NCBI RefSeq assembly: GCF_015708085.1
Contig: NZ_JADNYM010000007.1
Location: forward strand, 1-64,000
Origin: Arthrobacter terrae
Lineage (GTDB): Bacteria; Actinomycetota; Actinomycetes; Actinomycetales; Micrococcaceae
Direction: 5' to 3'
Length of the DNA stretch: 64,000 nucleotides
In this document: in pieces, positions 8,674-17,384 of the stretch
Layout of the letters: every line of letters starts with the position of its first letter
Position numbering within the stretch: position 1 is the first letter of the stretch
Program-made: the position numbers and the translations under genes
The notes under the pieces: model-generated
What the model was told of the DNA's origin: nothing
Databases searched by the model: none
The model's input: the letters and a program-made list of their open reading frames with translations, nothing else

Positions 8674-9795
8674 ATGGGCTCACACGGAGCAGAATCCAGC
8701 ACCGCAAAAGCCAGCACGGCGCCGGATCCCGACGATGACCGAAAACCGGACACGCCGCAGCAGATAGACAAGCCCTCGTGGAAGTACATTGCGGGGAAAA
8801 CGCTCCGGGAGTTCATCAAGGACCAGTGTCCGGACCTGGCCGCTGGCCTGACATTCCGCGGGGTATTGGCCGTTTTCCCTGCCCTGTTGGCGCTGGTTTC
8901 ACTGCTGGGCGTTGTTGGACAGGCCGAAAAAACTACTGCGGCCGCCCTGGAAATCCTGCGGAAACTGGCACCGCAATCTACGGTTGACCTCATTGAGGGC
9001 CCGCTGAAGCAACTGACCCACTCTTCCAGTGCTGGTTTTGCTTTGATCGTGGGAATTCTCGTCGCATTATGGTCGGCGTCCGGTTATGTCACCGCATTCA
9101 GCAGGGCCATGAACCGGATTTATGAGATTGACGAGGGCCGGCCTTTTTGGAAGCTGCGGCCAATTATGCTCGCTGTGACCGCCCTGGCGATCGTACTGGT
9201 GGCGCTAATGGGCCTGATGTTGGTGCTCACAGGTCCCATTGCCCAGGCCGTGGGAGATGTCATCGGACTCGGCAGCACGGCCGTACTGGTGTGGAACATC
9301 GTGAAATGGCCGGTGCTGGTGATTCTTGTTGTGATCGTGATAGCAATCCTGTATTATTCCACCCCCAACGTCCAGCAACCCAAGTTCCGCTGGATCAGTA
9401 TGGGTTCGCTGATCAGCCTGGTCGTCTTTATCCTCGCCTCACTGGGGTTCGCCGTTTATGTGGCGAACTTCAGCAACTACAACAAAACGTACGGAACGGT
9501 TGCGGGCGTCATAGTGGCCCTGCTTTGGCTCTGGATTCTGAATATGTCACTGCTTTTTGGAGCTGAATTTGATGCTGAACTGGAACGCGGCAGAGAGCTG
9601 CAGGCCGGAATTGCTGCTGAAGAAGCCATCCAGCTCCCCCCGCGGGACACCGAAGCGAGCGATAAGCAGCAGGCAAAGGCGGACAAAGAAGTTATCAAGG
9701 GCCGCCGACTGCGCCAATCCGCGGAGGGGGAAGAAGAAAGGAGCACGTCCACGGGAAAGCCCGCCGAGCCGGATTCCGGGTCTACGGGGAAATGA
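8674..9795 (+). CDS. YihY/BrkB-family inner membrane protein
   Basis: This polytopic protein of about 373 residues belongs to the YihY/virulence-factor-BrkB family (formerly mis-annotated RNase BN). Family signatures include DQCPDLAAGLTFRGVLAVFPALLALVSLLG near the N-terminus, SASGYVTAFSRAMNRIYEIDEGRPFW in the middle, and the C-terminal YGTVAGVIVALLWLWILNMSLLFGAEFDAELER. About six membrane helices are visible. The charged C-terminal tail is Glu/Lys-rich. ATG at 8674 is preferred because TGGAGGA (8662-8668) is correctly spaced. A GTG at 8641 in the same frame is less likely. The molecular role of the family is not established. Confidence 0.88.
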   Translation: MGSHGAESSTAKASTAPDPDDDRKPDTPQQIDKPSWKYIAGKTLREFIKDQCPDLAAGLTFRGVLAVFPALLALVSLLGVVGQAEKTTAAALEILRKLAPQSTVDLIEGPLKQLTHSSSAGFALIVGILVALWSASGYVTAFSRAMNRIYEIDEGRPFWKLRPIMLAVTALAIVLVALMGLMLVLTGPIAQAVGDVIGLGSTAVLVWNIVKWPVLVILVVIVIAILYYSTPNVQQPKFRWISMGSLISLVVFILASLGFAVYVANFSNYNKTYGTVAGVIVALLWLWILNMSLLFGAEFDAELERGRELQAGIAAEEAIQLPPRDTEASDKQQAKADKEVIKGRRLRQSAEGEEERSTSTGKPAEPDSGSTGK

Positions 9796-9984
9796 CGCTT
9801 TTTCCTGCTGAACGTCTTGCTTTCATAAGCAGCCTTATGGTTAAGATTTGAGAGTAGGACCGAACGGGATCGACAGACGAATAGCTTCCCGCCCCACCAC
9901 CAAATCACCCGTCGAGCCACCTCGGCCCGCCGCACGGCAGCCAACCGGCCGCCGGCGTCGGCTCACTCCCATGGAGGAATCACG

Positions 9985-10836
9985 ATGAACACTAGCAATT
10001 GGCCGGACGATTCAACCTCGACAACCCCCAAGGCCAAGGACGAAGCCAAGCAAGTTGGCCGTGAGGGTGCCGAAGCCGGCGCACACGTCGCCCAGGCTGC
10101 TGGGGCTGAAGCCAAAAACGTTGCACACACGGCAGGACGCGAGGCCAAGAACCTGATTGGAGAGCTTGGCGATGACCTCAAGTCCCAGGCTGGGGCGCAA
10201 CAGCAGAAGGTTGCAGAGGGGCTTCGGTCCATCAGCGAGGAACTCAAGGGCATGGCCGAGAACAATCAGCAGGACGCTGGCACGGCTACCCACTGGGTCC
10301 ACGAGGCGGCCCGGCGGACGGGAGACGCAGCGGGTTGGCTGGACGAACGTGATCCCGGGTCCTTGGTTGACGAGGTCAAACGCTTTGCCCGTCGCCGGCC
10401 GGGCGCCTTTCTGGCCATAGCCGCCGGCGCAGGACTGCTCGCCGGCCGCTTGACGCGCGGACTCACCGGAGACTCCGGCGGACAGACAACGTCAGCGGCG
10501 CCCCAGGGAGGAACCAGCGGCTCCCTGCGCACAACGCTTCCGCCTGCCCCATATACCAGCCCTTCGGAGCCAGCTAAATTACCGCCAACACCCGAATATC
10601 ATTTGGCGTCAGGCTCCGTCGCGGAAGCGAGCGGTACCGGCGGGCGAGCCGGAACGGCCGATGCCGGGCTATACGAGTCCGATGCTTCCCTTGACACCTA
10701 CACCGGCGACGATGCAACCATCGGCTACGATGCGGCGTCGGGAGGTGTCCCGCCAACGGTGTATCCGCCGGTCCCCGGGCGCGTTGGCGAGAATGCTGAC
10801 GACATTGCTGATGGTGATGAGAGGCGGCTGCCATGA
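9985..10836 (+). CDS. Ala-rich helical stress protein, DUF883/LEA-like
   Basis: The first ~130 residues of this 283-residue protein are amphipathic helix with LEA-like Ala/Lys/Glu periodicity (EAKQVGREGAEAGAHVAQAAGAEAKNVAHTAG). RRRPGAFLAIAAGAGLLAGRLTRGL follows, which matches the C-terminal membrane segment typical of ElaB/YqjD/DUF883 proteins. The remainder is a Pro/Thr/Gly-rich disordered tail. GGAGGA lies 8 nt before the ATG. The gene overlaps the next by 4 bp (ATGA). It is the first gene of a three-gene membrane/stress operon. Similar proteins are called nutrient-deprivation-induced in other bacteria. The function here is not known. Confidence 0.7.
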   Translation: MNTSNWPDDSTSTTPKAKDEAKQVGREGAEAGAHVAQAAGAEAKNVAHTAGREAKNLIGELGDDLKSQAGAQQQKVAEGLRSISEELKGMAENNQQDAGTATHWVHEAARRTGDAAGWLDERDPGSLVDEVKRFARRRPGAFLAIAAGAGLLAGRLTRGLTGDSGGQTTSAAPQGGTSGSLRTTLPPAPYTSPSEPAKLPPTPEYHLASGSVAEASGTGGRAGTADAGLYESDASLDTYTGDDATIGYDAASGGVPPTVYPPVPGRVGENADDIADGDERRLP

Positions 10837-11315
10837 CCGATCCGGTGAACTCCTATTCAGGGACAGTGCCTTCAGGTGCAGTTCCCCCAGGCGCATCGAG
10901 CGAATTCGTGCCGGAGAGGGACAGCGCCGAAGAACGCGCCGCGTCAACGTCCCTCGGCGAACTGCTCGGTGAAGTCAGCTCTGATATTTCCACCCTGATG
11001 AGACAGGAAGTGGAACTTGCCAAGGCGGAATTGCGCGAGTCGGCTACGCGAGCCGGCAAGGGCGCCGGGATGCTGGCTGGTGCCTCCGAAGCTGCCCGCT
11101 TCTGCCTGCTTTTCCTCTCCGTGGCACTGTGGGCTGCCTTGGCCATTCCGCTTGGCGCGGGATGGTCTGCCGTCATAGTTGCCGTCATTTGGGCCATCAT
11201 TGCCACGATTCTGGGCCTTGTGGGCAAGCGTGAGCTGTCAGCCATTCGCGGGCTTTCCCGCACTACCGAAACCATGCAGGAAATCCCCGCGGCGCTAAAG
11301 CCCGGAAAGGACTAG
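10833..11315 (+). CDS. Phage-holin-family (holin 3_6-like) membrane protein
   Basis: The protein has 160 residues. An N-terminal disordered segment precedes LGELLGEVSSDISTLMRQEVELAKAELRESATRAGKGAGML, the hallmark of the actinobacterial superfamily X holin (Phage_holin_3_6). Two transmembrane helices follow (about residues 88-107 and 112-133). Despite the name, the family is common in chromosomes beside DUF3618 genes and is not evidence of a prophage. It overlaps the upstream stop by 4 bp and ends 2 bp before the DUF3618 start, so the three genes form an operon. Confidence 0.88.
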   Translation: MTDPVNSYSGTVPSGAVPPGASSEFVPERDSAEERAASTSLGELLGEVSSDISTLMRQEVELAKAELRESATRAGKGAGMLAGASEAARFCLLFLSVALWAALAIPLGAGWSAVIVAVIWAIIATILGLVGKRELSAIRGLSRTTETMQEIPAALKPGKD

Positions 11316-11317
11316 TC

Positions 11318-11893
11318 ATGAGCCAGACACCAGAGGAAATTCGCCGGGAAATTGACAACACCCGTGGGCGGCTAAGCACGGACGTCGATGCGATGGCAGA
11401 TAAGGTCAATCCAGCCAGCGTTGCGCACCGGCAGACGGAAAAGGTACGCAGCACGCTGCGCCAGACAAAGGAGCGGATTATGGGCTCTACCGATAACTCT
11501 TCAGACTCGGCACAGCCGACACTGCAGGACGCCGGCGAGACAATTCGTTCGGTTCCCGGACAAATCAGCAGCCAAACGCAGGGCAATCCGCTGGCCGCCG
11601 GTCTGATTGCCTTTGGTGCCGGCTGGTTGCTCTCCGCGCTCATCCCGGCCAGCGACAAGGAGAAAGAGCTGGCCTCGACAGTGAAGGACAAAGCCCAGCC
11701 CCTGGTTGATGAGGTTGGGCAGGCTGCGAAGCAGGTCGCCGACCACATGCAGGAACCGGCCCAGAATGCTGTGAACGAAGTCAAAGACAGTGCGGCAGAA
11801 TCGGCGCAATCCGTGAAATCGGAAGCCACCTCAGCTGCCTCAGATGTTGGTGGCCGGGCAAAGGAAGCGCAGCAGAACGTGAAATCCAGCTGA
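11318..11893 (+). CDS. DUF3618 membrane-anchored protein
   Basis: This 191-residue protein begins with the DUF3618 signature (SQTPEEIRREIDNTRGRLSTDVDAMADKVNP). One hydrophobic segment (about residues 89-105, PLAAGLIAFGAGWLLSALIP) follows. A long Ala/Lys/Glu C-terminal helix has repeated VKD/VKS heptad-like elements. It is the last gene of the DUF883-like/holin-like/DUF3618 operon and ends just before a double hairpin. The family is frequent in soil actinobacteria. No biochemical function is established. Confidence 0.88.
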   Translation: MSQTPEEIRREIDNTRGRLSTDVDAMADKVNPASVAHRQTEKVRSTLRQTKERIMGSTDNSSDSAQPTLQDAGETIRSVPGQISSQTQGNPLAAGLIAFGAGWLLSALIPASDKEKELASTVKDKAQPLVDEVGQAAKQVADHMQEPAQNAVNEVKDSAAESAQSVKSEATSAASDVGGRAKEAQQNVKSS

Positions 11894-11908
11894 TTGATGG
11901 TCCTGGTG

Positions 11909-11984
11909 CAGCTGAGCATTCCTCAGCTGCCTCCCGCGTCCACCGGTGCCACCGGTTTTTACCGGCGGCGCCGGTGGACGCGGG
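11909..11984. terminator. Double hairpin between convergent genes
   Basis: Two inverted repeats sit between the convergent DUF3618 and dehydrogenase genes. The first has perfect 8-bp arms (CAGCTGAG/CTCAGCTG, 11909-11929). The second has 23-bp arms (11933-11955 and 11962-11984) with two positions that form G-U pairs and a TTTTTA loop, and it abuts the dehydrogenase stop codon. They probably act as a bidirectional terminator. Confidence 0.75.
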
Positions 11985-13169
11985 TCAGGGCTTCAGCACC
12001 ACCTTGATGCAACCGTCTTCCTTCTTTTGGAACTTCTGGTACATCGCCGGCGCTTGGTCCAGACCCACAGTGTCGGTGACCAGGTCCATCACTCCCAGCG
12101 GATCGGCGTCATTTTCGACCAAGGGCATCAGCTCATCCACCCACCGTTTGACGTTGCATTGCCCCATCCGCAGTTGGATCTGCTTGTCGAACATTGACAA
12201 CAAAGGCATCGGGCTGACCTCGCCACCATAGACGCCGCTCACTGAGACAGTACCGCCACGCCTGACGGAGTCAACGGCGGCATGCAAGGCAGCCAGGCGG
12301 TCGACGCCCGCGGTCTCAATGGCCTTCTGCGCCAGCTTGTCCGGCAGGAAACCAACGACACTTTGGGCCAGGGCACCGAGCGGTGCGCCGTGGGCCTCCA
12401 TACCGACAGCGTCGACTACCGAGTCGGGTCCCCTTCCATCTGTCAGTTCCCGCAACTGTTCTCCGATGTCCTTGGCGTACTCCATTGTTTCGACACCGTG
12501 CCGGTCCGCCATAGCCCGGCGTTCAGCCACCGGATCGATCCCGATCACCCGATAACCCAGGTGCCGGCCGATCCGGGATGCGAACTGGCCAACGGGACCC
12601 AGACCGAAAACGGCCATCGTGCCGCCGTCTGGTACGTCTGCATACTGCACGCCCTGCCAGGCTGTGGGCAGGATATCCGAGAGAAACAGATATCGCTCGT
12701 CAGGAAGTTCATGCCCCACCTTGACCGGTCCGTAATCGGCATGCGGTACGCGCAAGTACTGAGCCTGGCCACCCGGGACGGAACCGTACAACTCCGAGTA
12801 GCCGAATATTGCCGCTCCGGTGCCTTTTGACTTTACCTGCGTCGTTTCGCATTGCGACTGTAACCCGCGCAAACACATGTAGCAGTGGCCACAGGCAATA
12901 TTGAAGGGAATGACAACACGATCACCCTTATGCAGTCCGGTGACAGCCGATCCCACTTCCGCCACAATGCCAATCGGTTCGTGTCCAAGGACATCGCCCT
13001 TGTGCATGTATGGACCCAGCACCTCGTATAAATGCAGATCGGAACCACAGACGGCGCTGGAGGTGACCTGGACTATGGCATCCGTCGGTTCTTGGATAAT
13101 CGGATCCGGCACCTCTTCCACGCTCACCGAACGCTTTCCCTGCCATGTCAAAGCTTTCACCAAAGCCAC
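11985..13169 (-). CDS. Zinc-dependent alcohol dehydrogenase
   Basis: This 394-residue medium-chain dehydrogenase resembles the glutathione-independent formaldehyde dehydrogenase/threonine dehydrogenase group. Catalytic zinc ligands lie in AVCGSDLHLYE and GHEPIG. The structural zinc loop is CGHCYMCLRGLQSQC. The nucleotide-binding motif is FGLGPVGQFA. The start is GTG. SD-like purines (GAGGTGG) precede a second GTG three codons downstream, so 13160 is an alternative start. The gene is followed by the large bidirectional hairpin and is transcribed in the same direction as malQ upstream with a 26-bp gap, so co-transcription is possible. The substrate cannot be assigned from sequence. Confidence 0.88.
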   Translation of the reverse strand: MALVKALTWQGKRSVSVEEVPDPIIQEPTDAIVQVTSSAVCGSDLHLYEVLGPYMHKGDVLGHEPIGIVAEVGSAVTGLHKGDRVVIPFNIACGHCYMCLRGLQSQCETTQVKSKGTGAAIFGYSELYGSVPGGQAQYLRVPHADYGPVKVGHELPDERYLFLSDILPTAWQGVQYADVPDGGTMAVFGLGPVGQFASRIGRHLGYRVIGIDPVAERRAMADRHGVETMEYAKDIGEQLRELTDGRGPDSVVDAVGMEAHGAPLGALAQSVVGFLPDKLAQKAIETAGVDRLAALHAAVDSVRRGGTVSVSGVYGGEVSPMPLLSMFDKQIQLRMGQCNVKRWVDELMPLVENDADPLGVMDLVTDTVGLDQAPAMYQKFQKKEDGCIKVVLKP

Positions 13170-13195
13170 CTCATTCCGGGTCGGATTCTTAGCTG

Positions 13196-15379
13196 CTAAG
13201 TATGCTGGCGTCCCGATATGGCCGCAACCAAGGAGGCCAGGCGCTCGTTCCCGGGGAGAGCATCCAACAAAACCACCTTTCCGTCCGGACCGGCCAGTGG
13301 AATACGCCAGTTCGGGTACTCATCGCTGGTGCCGGGCTGGTTTTGCGTGCGGGTCTCTCCCACCGCATCCACCAACGCGACTCCAAGGAGGGACGATGGC
13401 GTCGCAGCAGTGAACTCATAGAGCGCTTCCACGGTGCTGCGAACCTCGTTTTCGTTGAGCTCCCCCGATGCATCCGGGGCAGGGTGGCCCGGAGCCAAAA
13501 ACCCCCGGGAGCGCAGCAGCTCAAAGACGTGTCCCTGCGCAGCGGCATCCGCCGCGCGCTCCTGCTCAACCGGCCGGTTGAGCAAACCCAAGGACTCGCG
13601 CAGCGACACATGCTCGCCGGCCAAGTAACCCGCGGTCGGTGGCAGGTCATGGGTATTTACGCTCGTCAGGCACGCCTGGCGGTATTTTTCCGGCGGCAAT
13701 GGCCCATCGTTCTCGCTTTCAAACCACAAAATCGATGTGCCGAAGATGCCCCGCTCCGCCAAATAATCCCGCACCCAAGGCTCAAATACTCCCAGATCCT
13801 CGCCGATCACCACTGCCCCGGCCCGCTGAGCCTCCAGCGCAAGAATACCGATGAGTGCCTCATGGTCATAGTAGACGTACGCCCCTTCGCCCGGGCCGGC
13901 ACCTTCCGGAATCCACCAGAGCCGGAAAAGGCCAAGAATATGATCCACTCGAATGCCCCCCGCATGCCGCAGAAGATTACGCAGCATATCCCGGTACGGT
14001 GCGTAGCCTGCTGTTTCCAGCGCGGACGGATGCCACGGTGGCTGTGTCCAGTTCTGGCCCTGTTGATTAAACATGTCCGGCGGCGCTCCAACGGTAACCC
14101 CGCAGGCCAGCACATCATTGAGCATCCAGGCATCCGCGCCATGAGTGTCGACCCCCACGGCCAAATCATGCATTAGGCCAATGCCCATGCCCGCATCCTT
14201 CGCGGCCCGCTGCGCCGCCTCCAGTTGCTGGTCACAGATCCACTGCAGCCACCGGTAAAACCCAATCCGGTCTGCAAGCACCTCCCGCTGGGCCCGAGCA
14301 CCGGGCGTATCCGGACCGGAGAATTCGGTGCTCCACTGCGGAGCATCGGCCGGAAACCTCTCGGCCAAAGAGCACCAGAGAGCAAAATCGTCTAATCCCC
14401 GGCCATGAAAATTAAGGAAGGCATTGAACTGCACAGAACGCGCCGGCCCCAGTTTCACGGTATGAATGAGTTCCAGAGCAGCGAGCTTTGCCGTGTAGGT
14501 CGTGTCCCTGTCCAGCATCCCGGCGTTGTAATTGGCCGGGTGCAGGGACGCCGCCAACCGCTCCACCTCGGTCCGGTCGCCAGCAGAAAGGTAGGCGTAC
14601 TCGGGGATGTCCTCAACTCGAATGTACAGCGGGTGAAAGAACCGCCGGCTACTGGGCAGATACGGCGACGGTTCCACCGGCGGTACCGGATCGCCCGCGT
14701 GCAGGGGGTTGACCAGCACGAAACCGGCACCGTATTCCGCACCTGATATCGCCGCAAGATCGGCCATATCCGCGAAATCGCCGATCCCCCAGGAACGCGA
14801 AGACCGCACGGAATACAACTGGGCCATCAAGCCCCAACTGCGCTGACCGTTCGAGGAGGCAGTAGCCAACCGCGCGGGCGTGACCACCAGTCCGCATTCG
14901 GCCGTGACGTCGTCGTACCCCGCGTGCAGAACGTGCCAGCCCAGCGGCAACTGCTCCGGGACCGCGAAGAGCAGCCGTGAAGTCGGGACGCCGGCAACAA
15001 CGCGTAACTGTGGGTCCCCTGCGGGCCGGCGCACTTCATACCGGCTACCGTCCTCCGCGATAATCCACACCTGAACGTCACTGCCAGCGCGGGCGTGGAC
15101 AGTAACATTCTTTTGCTGCCCTTCATGAATAACGACGACGGACGGCAGTAGTCGCTGCCAGGGGCCCGTCTCTGCGGCAAGCAACGACCCCTCAATGTCC
15201 TGAACGGTGCCGGTCTGGACGTCCATGGCCGCGAGAACTTGCCGCAAGGTCGTTTCCGATACGTCACGTTCAGCCCCATCCCAGCCACGAAAGGAAGTTC
15301 CGACGCCGTGGGCCCGAGCCAGCCTCAGCAGCGCCTCGGGAACGCGCGGTATTTGGCTAGATTTCTGTGCATCATCCAT
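13196..15379 (-). CDS. malQ: 4-alpha-glucanotransferase (GH77 amylomaltase)
   Basis: MalQ transfers alpha-1,4-glucan segments during maltodextrin and glycogen metabolism. The protein is 727 residues long, the length of the longer actinobacterial/E. coli type with an N-terminal beta-rich extension (~residues 60-165) before the catalytic barrel. GH77 motifs are visible: GDFADMADLA, the nucleophile region IRVDHILGLFRLWW, the acid/base region VIGEDLGVFEPWVRDYL, and SVNTHDLPPTAGY. The gene lies 26 bp upstream of the dehydrogenase on the same strand. No other maltose genes are adjacent, so it appears to be a stand-alone housekeeping copy. Confidence 0.95.
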   Translation of the reverse strand: MDDAQKSSQIPRVPEALLRLARAHGVGTSFRGWDGAERDVSETTLRQVLAAMDVQTGTVQDIEGSLLAAETGPWQRLLPSVVVIHEGQQKNVTVHARAGSDVQVWIIAEDGSRYEVRRPAGDPQLRVVAGVPTSRLLFAVPEQLPLGWHVLHAGYDDVTAECGLVVTPARLATASSNGQRSWGLMAQLYSVRSSRSWGIGDFADMADLAAISGAEYGAGFVLVNPLHAGDPVPPVEPSPYLPSSRRFFHPLYIRVEDIPEYAYLSAGDRTEVERLAASLHPANYNAGMLDRDTTYTAKLAALELIHTVKLGPARSVQFNAFLNFHGRGLDDFALWCSLAERFPADAPQWSTEFSGPDTPGARAQREVLADRIGFYRWLQWICDQQLEAAQRAAKDAGMGIGLMHDLAVGVDTHGADAWMLNDVLACGVTVGAPPDMFNQQGQNWTQPPWHPSALETAGYAPYRDMLRNLLRHAGGIRVDHILGLFRLWWIPEGAGPGEGAYVYYDHEALIGILALEAQRAGAVVIGEDLGVFEPWVRDYLAERGIFGTSILWFESENDGPLPPEKYRQACLTSVNTHDLPPTAGYLAGEHVSLRESLGLLNRPVEQERAADAAAQGHVFELLRSRGFLAPGHPAPDASGELNENEVRSTVEALYEFTAATPSSLLGVALVDAVGETRTQNQPGTSDEYPNWRIPLAGPDGKVVLLDALPGNERLASLVAAISGRQHT

Positions 15380-15535
15380 GGCCCCACTCTATTAGCTGCA
15401 CCGCTTTGGCCCGGCACAATAGAGCCGAAGCAGAACCCCTACCCGCCTGGCACTCCCGGTGGTCCTGACCGGATGCTTATGTCTACAGTGGTAGGGAAGA
15501 CCATCTGACAAAGGAAGACTATGGAGGGAAACGTT

Positions 15536-16189
15536 ATGGCACGTATCGCCATTATTGGAGGACACGGGAAAGTCGCCTTGGAACTGGCGCGCATCCTCAC
15601 GTCTACAGGGCATCAGGTCAGCTCATTTTTCCGTAATCCCGACCATGCTGCCGAGGTCTCCGCAACGGGCGCCACCACCGTCGTCGCGGACATCGAACAG
15701 CTCACCGCGCCCGAGCTGGCCAGCAAGATGAAGGGCCACGATGCTGTCGTCTTTGCGGCCGGAGCCGGCGGTGGCTCAGCCGAGCGTACCTATTCTGTGG
15801 ATCGGGATGCAGCGATCCGCTCAATGGATGCCGCCAAAGCTGCCGGAGTTGGCCGCTACGTGATGATTTCCTATTTTGGCGCCAAACCTGATCATGGAGT
15901 ACCGGAGGACAACAGTTTCTTCCCTTACGCGGAGGCCAAGGCCGCTGCAGATAGTTACCTGAAGGAGACGGATCTGGCGTGGACTATCCTGGCGCCCAGT
16001 ACGCTGACCATGGATGAAGGAACCGGACAAATTGAAACTGGTGCCGATCTGACGGGCACTAACGTCGCCCGCCAGGACGTGGCCCACGTCGCCGCGGGAG
16101 TCCTTATCCGCCCGCACACGACCGGAAAGGTTATTCCCTTCAACAATGGCAGCACGCCGATCGATCAGGCGCTGGATGCGACAAACTGA
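15536..16189 (+). CDS. NAD(P)H-binding atypical short-chain dehydrogenase
   Basis: This Rossmann-fold protein of about 217 residues has the N-terminal dinucleotide motif IAIIGGHGKVALELARIL (GxxGxxG variant). It resembles NAD(P)-binding proteins of the YwnB/NmrA-like group (NAD(P)H-binding, PF13460 type). Further features are GHDAVVFAAGAG, VMISYFGAKP and a Tyr-x3-Lys-like PYAEAKAA. ATG at 15536 is preferred because GGAGGG (15523-15529) is 7 nt upstream. An ATG at 15521 in the same frame has only a short SD. Substrate is unknown. It is divergent from malQ. Confidence 0.82.
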   Translation: MARIAIIGGHGKVALELARILTSTGHQVSSFFRNPDHAAEVSATGATTVVADIEQLTAPELASKMKGHDAVVFAAGAGGGSAERTYSVDRDAAIRSMDAAKAAGVGRYVMISYFGAKPDHGVPEDNSFFPYAEAKAAADSYLKETDLAWTILAPSTLTMDEGTGQIETGADLTGTNVARQDVAHVAAGVLIRPHTTGKVIPFNNGSTPIDQALDATN

Positions 16190-16473
16190 CAAACGGGCTG
16201 GCCAACAAACTGCAGTGTGGAAGCGGAACATCGTTCGCTCCTTGCTGAGTCCTTATGGCAGTGACTGGGCTGTCTCTGAATCCCCAGCCGCACCGTGCTG
16301 CTGATCACTAAACGCTGCTGTACTTGCATTCGCTGTCTGTCTGCCCCATACTCGTAATTGCCCGTTTGGAAGCGGGCGTATTTTGCCTTCGACAGCGTCG
16401 TCTTGGACACAGAAAAATCGGCTTCACGGACCAGCTATCTATGCTGGGACGGCCATCGAATACGGAAGTAACA

Positions 16474-16689
16474 ATGATTGAAACAGCCAATGATCTGAGC
16501 CTACGGGTCACGGTTACAGACAAGGCCACCATGGATGCCGAGCTTAATGCCGCGGTCGAGATGTCGCGCGAGAAGGCCATGCACGCACGCCACGGCGTTC
16601 TGATCACCCGGCACGCGTCGGATTTGTTCACGGTCTCCGTCAGCGAAGAAGTTCCCTATGGCACTACGCAGGAAAAGCACGCCTGGTAG
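16474..16689 (+). CDS. Small conserved-looking protein of unknown function
   Basis: This 71-residue soluble protein has a beta strand (SLRVTVTDK), a helix (AELNAAVEMSREKAMHA), a strand (HGVLITRHASDLFTVSVS) and the ending PYGTTQEKHAW. It resembles short actinobacterial hypothetical proteins with the same ending (VPYGxTQE). GGAAG is about 6 nt before the ATG. Its 3' end overlaps the convergent GNAT gene by 26 bp. The 284 bases upstream (16190-16473) contain no gene, only a weak GCCCG/CGGGC hairpin near 16360. Confidence 0.6.
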   Translation: MIETANDLSLRVTVTDKATMDAELNAAVEMSREKAMHARHGVLITRHASDLFTVSVSEEVPYGTTQEKHAW

Positions 16690-17257
16690 CTGCACCGGAC
16701 TGTCTCCAGTCCTTGATCAGCAGGGCATAGATCAGTTCGCTGGTCCATTCGCCTTTCAAGAAATAGTTCTCGGCTAAGAGTGCCTCCCGTCGCATACCCA
16801 AACGCTCACAAACTGCCGCCGATGCTGTATTGCGCTCGTCCAGCCGCGCCTGAACGCGGTGGAAGTTCAGCTTCCCGAACGCCAGCTCAAGGACGGCTGC
16901 AGCCGCCTCCGTGGCAAACCCCTTGCCGCGGGCATCGGGGATAAGGGTCCAGCCGATTTCGCCTGTCTTCGATGCGCCTTCCGCGCTAAGGTCCCATTTT
17001 AGCGCGATTTCGCCCAGGAAGCCTGGTGTGTCCGCTCTTTCGATGGCGAACGACGCCCAATCCCCCGGTTTGTCGAAGCTGGAGTCTACATACATCGCGA
17101 TTCGCGCCATGCATTCGGTATAGGTCCGTGGTTCATTCAGCAGATAACGGGCAGTCTCCGGGAGCGACTGGTATGCGAAAAACGGGTCGAGGTCCGCTCC
17201 CGTGAAACGACGTAACTTTAGACGTTCGGTGGTCGGCGGCAAGGGGTATTCAGCCAT
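16664..17257 (-). CDS. GNAT-family (RimJ/RimL-like) N-acetyltransferase
   Basis: This protein of 197 residues begins MAEYPLPPTTERLKLRRFTGADLDPFF, the typical opening of the RimJ/RimL acetyltransferase branch. It has the substrate-domain strand GFLGEIALKW, the pantetheine-binding loop RGKGFATEAAAAVLE, and NTASAAVCERLGMRREALLAENYFLKGEW near the C-terminus. ATG at 17257 is preferred. The frame stays open far upstream, but there the sequence reads as non-coding (on the opposite strand it is the GDSL gene). Acetyl-acceptor is unknown. Confidence 0.88.
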   Translation of the reverse strand: MAEYPLPPTTERLKLRRFTGADLDPFFAYQSLPETARYLLNEPRTYTECMARIAMYVDSSFDKPGDWASFAIERADTPGFLGEIALKWDLSAEGASKTGEIGWTLIPDARGKGFATEAAAAVLELAFGKLNFHRVQARLDERNTASAAVCERLGMRREALLAENYFLKGEWTSELIYALLIKDWRQSGAATRRAFPA

Positions 17258-17384
17258 AATCTTCAGCGTACAGGGCGCGGACAGAACGGGATTCCTTTCA
17301 TTTTTCGGATGCAGGGGCGCAGTCCAGCCGCTACGCTGAAAGCTGTTGCATGCTTGCTGTTGCTGTCCTTGCGGAAGAGCGATT

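Noticed and set aside
10833-11315. Holin-family gene as evidence of a prophage
   Set aside because: The family is common in actinobacterial chromosomes next to DUF3618 genes. No capsid, terminase, lysin or integrase is nearby.
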